NCBI GenBank assembly: GCA_041655035.1
Contig: JBAZCN010000139.1
Location: 1-8,459, forward strand
Direction: 5' to 3'
Origin: NAT127 sp041655035
GTDB taxonomy: Bacteria > Pseudomonadota > Gammaproteobacteria > Pseudomonadales > Porticoccaceae
Length of the DNA: 8,459 nt
Shown here piece after piece: positions 6,780 through 8,459 of this stretch. Position numbers and translations under genes: made by a program. A model generated the notes under the pieces. The model saw only the letters and a program-made list of their open reading frames with translations, was not told the origin of the DNA and did not search any database. Every line of letters starts with the position of its first letter. The first letter of the stretch is position 1.

Positions 6780-7589
6780 ATGAACTATCAACTGGCAGGC
6801 AAGCGCGCGCTGGTCTCCGGCAGCAGCAGCGGCATCGGTCGCGCCATCGCCATCGCCTTTGCCGCGGAGGGTGTCTCTGTCGTGGTCCACGGCCGCAACG
6901 CCGAGCGGGCCGCGGCTGTGGTCGCCGGTATCGAGGCGCAGGGCGGCAAGGCGGTGGCCGCCATCGGCGACCTGTCCACGGATGCCGGCGCTCGGGCGGT
7001 GGTCGAGGTCGCCAGCGAGGCGTTCGGGGGTGTCGACATCCTGGTCAACAATGCCGGCAACGCCCAGCCCATGGGTGACATGCTGACCATCAGCCCCGAC
7101 CTGTGGGTGCAGAGCTACCAGGAAAACGTTCTCTCCGCCGTGCGTCTGGTGCAGGCCCTGGCGCCCGGCATGCAGGAGCGCGGCTGGGGCCGAATCATCC
7201 AGGTCGCCTCCGGCACGGGGTCGGCGCCGGAGGCGAATTTCGGGCCCTACTCCTCCAGCAAGAGCGCCATGATCGCTTTCACCGTCAGCCTCTCGAAAGC
7301 CCTGACGGGTAGCGGCGTCACCGTCAATACCATGAGCCCGGGCATCACCGCCACCGCAGCCTTCGAACGCAACCTGCCGGTGATGGCGCGCAATCTCGGC
7401 TGGGAGGAGACCGATCCGGCGGCAATGACCGCCCGGGCGGCCCGCGAGCTGTGGCCCAACCCCACCGGCAAAATCGGTAGCGTGGATGAGCAGGCCGCGG
7501 CGGTGCTGTTCCTGGCCTCCGCCCAGGCCAGCTATGTCAATGGCGCCAACCTGCGGGTGGATGGCGGCATCTCCGGCTTCGTCAACTGA
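6780..7589 (+). CDS. Short-chain dehydrogenase/reductase (classical SDR)
   Basis: Cytoplasmic NAD(P)-dependent oxidoreductase of 269 residues, a little longer than the usual 250. It has the Rossmann nucleotide motif GSSSGIG (14-20, with Ser13 where Thr is more common), Arg39 after the second strand (a hint of NADPH preference), GDL at 63-65, NNAG at 90-93, and the full catalytic set Asn116, Ser144, Tyr157 and Lys161 (YSSSK). The end NGANLRVDGGISGFVN is the standard SDR C-terminal signature. The substrate loop (about 185-230) is long and gives no specific clue; 3-oxoacyl, alcohol or sterol-like substrates are all possible. The start at 6780 was chosen for the strong GGAGG at 6768-6772, 7 bp upstream; an in-frame ATG at 6630 lies inside the predicted promoter. 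It is divergent from tetR and probably co-transcribed with the gene starting at 7637. Confidence 0.95.
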   Translation: MNYQLAGKRALVSGSSSGIGRAIAIAFAAEGVSVVVHGRNAERAAAVVAGIEAQGGKAVAAIGDLSTDAGARAVVEVASEAFGGVDILVNNAGNAQPMGDMLTISPDLWVQSYQENVLSAVRLVQALAPGMQERGWGRIIQVASGTGSAPEANFGPYSSSKSAMIAFTVSLSKALTGSGVTVNTMSPGITATAAFERNLPVMARNLGWEETDPAAMTARAARELWPNPTGKIGSVDEQAAAVLFLASAQASYVNGANLRVDGGISGFVN

Positions 7590-7636
7590 CCACCCGTCAT
7601 CACATAAAGCGACAACATCAGCATCAGGTGTACTAC

Positions 7637-8459
7637 ATGAATCCACTAGCCACCGGCGAACAGCGCGAAACTGAAATCATGGCACTGCGTATCACTGAAG
7701 CACCAGCGGTGCGCGCCGCCCGGGAGACCGCACGGCGGGAGCTCCTCGAGGATCCGGTGCTCGCAACCGAATCCGGCCGCGTCGGCCTGGACCGCGCTCT
7801 CGATCAATGGACCTTGGCTCTTGCCATGCGCGAGGTCAATGGCGACCCGGCGCGGCCCAAAATCGTGTGGAGTGTCGACAACACTCCGCGCCGCTGGTTC
7901 GGCCATATCTACCCCGGCGCCGCTGTGGCAGTGGACAACCCCGACAACGCCAATCGCGAGATCCCTATCGACGGCGCCTATCAGTACGAAATCCACGGCC
8001 AGTTCACCGCCAACCGGAGCTCCAACTTCAGCCTCAAACTGGAGGAGGAGCCCGCCGACCACGCAGGCATGGGCGCCCACCTGTTCATGCTCCTCAGCGA
8101 GCATATCGAGACCGATGCCGACGGCCGCTTCCACATTACCCTGTCGCAAGAATCCGCCGAGGCCCGAACCAACCATATCCAGATCGGTGCCGGCCGCCAG
8201 TCGCTCTACGCCCGGGACAGCTTTGGCGACTGGACCCAGTCCGCCACTCCGCTCACCATCCGCCGCATCGACGGCGCCGCACCGCCCCCGGAACGCGACG
8301 AAGCCGACATCACCGCCAGGGTTGCCGAATGCCTGCCCGCCTTTGTGCGCTTCTGGAGCGGCTTCAAGAATGGCTTTTACGGCAACCCCGAGCCCAACCG
8401 CATCGTCGGCCCCATCGGCCGCGAGGCGAGTTGGGGTTTTCTCGCCGGCGGCCGCTTCC
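7637..8459 (+). CDS. DUF1214-like protein, 3' end outside window
   Basis: Open frame of 274 complete codons running off the right edge without a stop, so the full length is unknown. It starts with MNPLATGEQRE and shows no signal peptide or membrane segment, so it is probably cytoplasmic. Visible stretches are DRALDQWTLALAMREVNGDP (51-70), PRRWFGHIYPGAAVAVDNPDN, then IPIDGAYQYEIHGQF and NFSLKLEEEP, and finally FVRFWSGFKNGFYGNPEPN. The NPDN..IPIDG.YQYEIHGQF pattern recalls DUF1214-domain proteins, whose biochemical role is not established; this assignment is from pattern memory only. A modest AGGTG (7626-7630) lies before the ATG. The 47-bp gap after the SDR gene holds no evident terminator, so the two are probably one operon under the promoter at 6617-6645. 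Codon use and GC content look like those of the neighbours. Confidence 0.75.
   Translation, partial: MNPLATGEQRETEIMALRITEAPAVRAARETARRELLEDPVLATESGRVGLDRALDQWTLALAMREVNGDPARPKIVWSVDNTPRRWFGHIYPGAAVAVDNPDNANREIPIDGAYQYEIHGQFTANRSSNFSLKLEEEPADHAGMGAHLFMLLSEHIETDADGRFHITLSQESAEARTNHIQIGAGRQSLYARDSFGDWTQSATPLTIRRIDGAAPPPERDEADITARVAECLPAFVRFWSGFKNGFYGNPEPNRIVGPIGREASWGFLAGGRF

Noticed and set aside
7646..8176. Minus-strand open frame of 176 residues opposite the DUF1214-like gene
   Set aside because: The plus-strand frame is open throughout, has a start and ribosome site, and gives a protein-like sequence; the antisense frame has no recognisable motif.

Overview
The window is a GC-rich piece of a Gram-negative chromosome. 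A TonB-dependent outer-membrane receptor shows that there is an outer membrane. The style of the receptor and the mix of genes (Liv-type ABC transporter, AefR-like TetR regulator, SDR, and a DUF1214-like protein) would fit a marine gammaproteobacterium of the Cellvibrionales kind or a sphingomonad. This taxonomic guess is inference from protein style, not a database result. No mobile elements, tRNA/rRNA genes or CRISPR arrays were seen.

Layout. (1) Bases 2-874 (+) hold the C-terminal 290 residues of a TonB-dependent receptor, followed by a rho-independent terminator at 936-967. (2) Bases 1182-5767 (+) form a compact branched-chain-amino-acid-type (HAAT/Liv) ABC transporter operon. Its first gene is an 888-residue single-chain fusion of permease, permease and ATPase (LivH-LivM-LivG). 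LivF overlaps its end by 8 bp, and a LivK-like solute-binding lipoprotein starts 10 bp after livF. (3) Bases 5896-6516 (-) encode a TetR-family repressor, convergent with the transporter operon and divergent from the next genes. (4) Bases 6780-7589 (+) encode a classical SDR oxidoreductase. It is followed 47 bp later by a gene that runs off the right edge (7637 onward), which looks like a DUF1214-related protein.

The tetR-SDR spacer is the best-resolved regulatory region. It holds two divergent sigma70-type promoters, each with 17-bp spacing. A 17-bp near-perfect dyad covers the -10 of the SDR promoter, a 10-bp palindrome lies in the spacer of the tetR promoter, and a 15-bp perfect palindrome lies in the SDR leader. 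The simplest reading is that the TetR protein represses the SDR operon and perhaps itself.

Taken together the window looks like an uptake and catabolism neighbourhood for a small organic substrate: outer-membrane receptor, binding lipoprotein, inner-membrane ABC importer, and a regulated oxidoreductase operon. The substrate cannot be read from the sequence. I see no wholly new system. The unusual points are the three-domain transporter fusion, the lipid-anchored binding protein, a LivF with an atypical segment after the Q-loop region, and the dyad-rich divergent promoter region.
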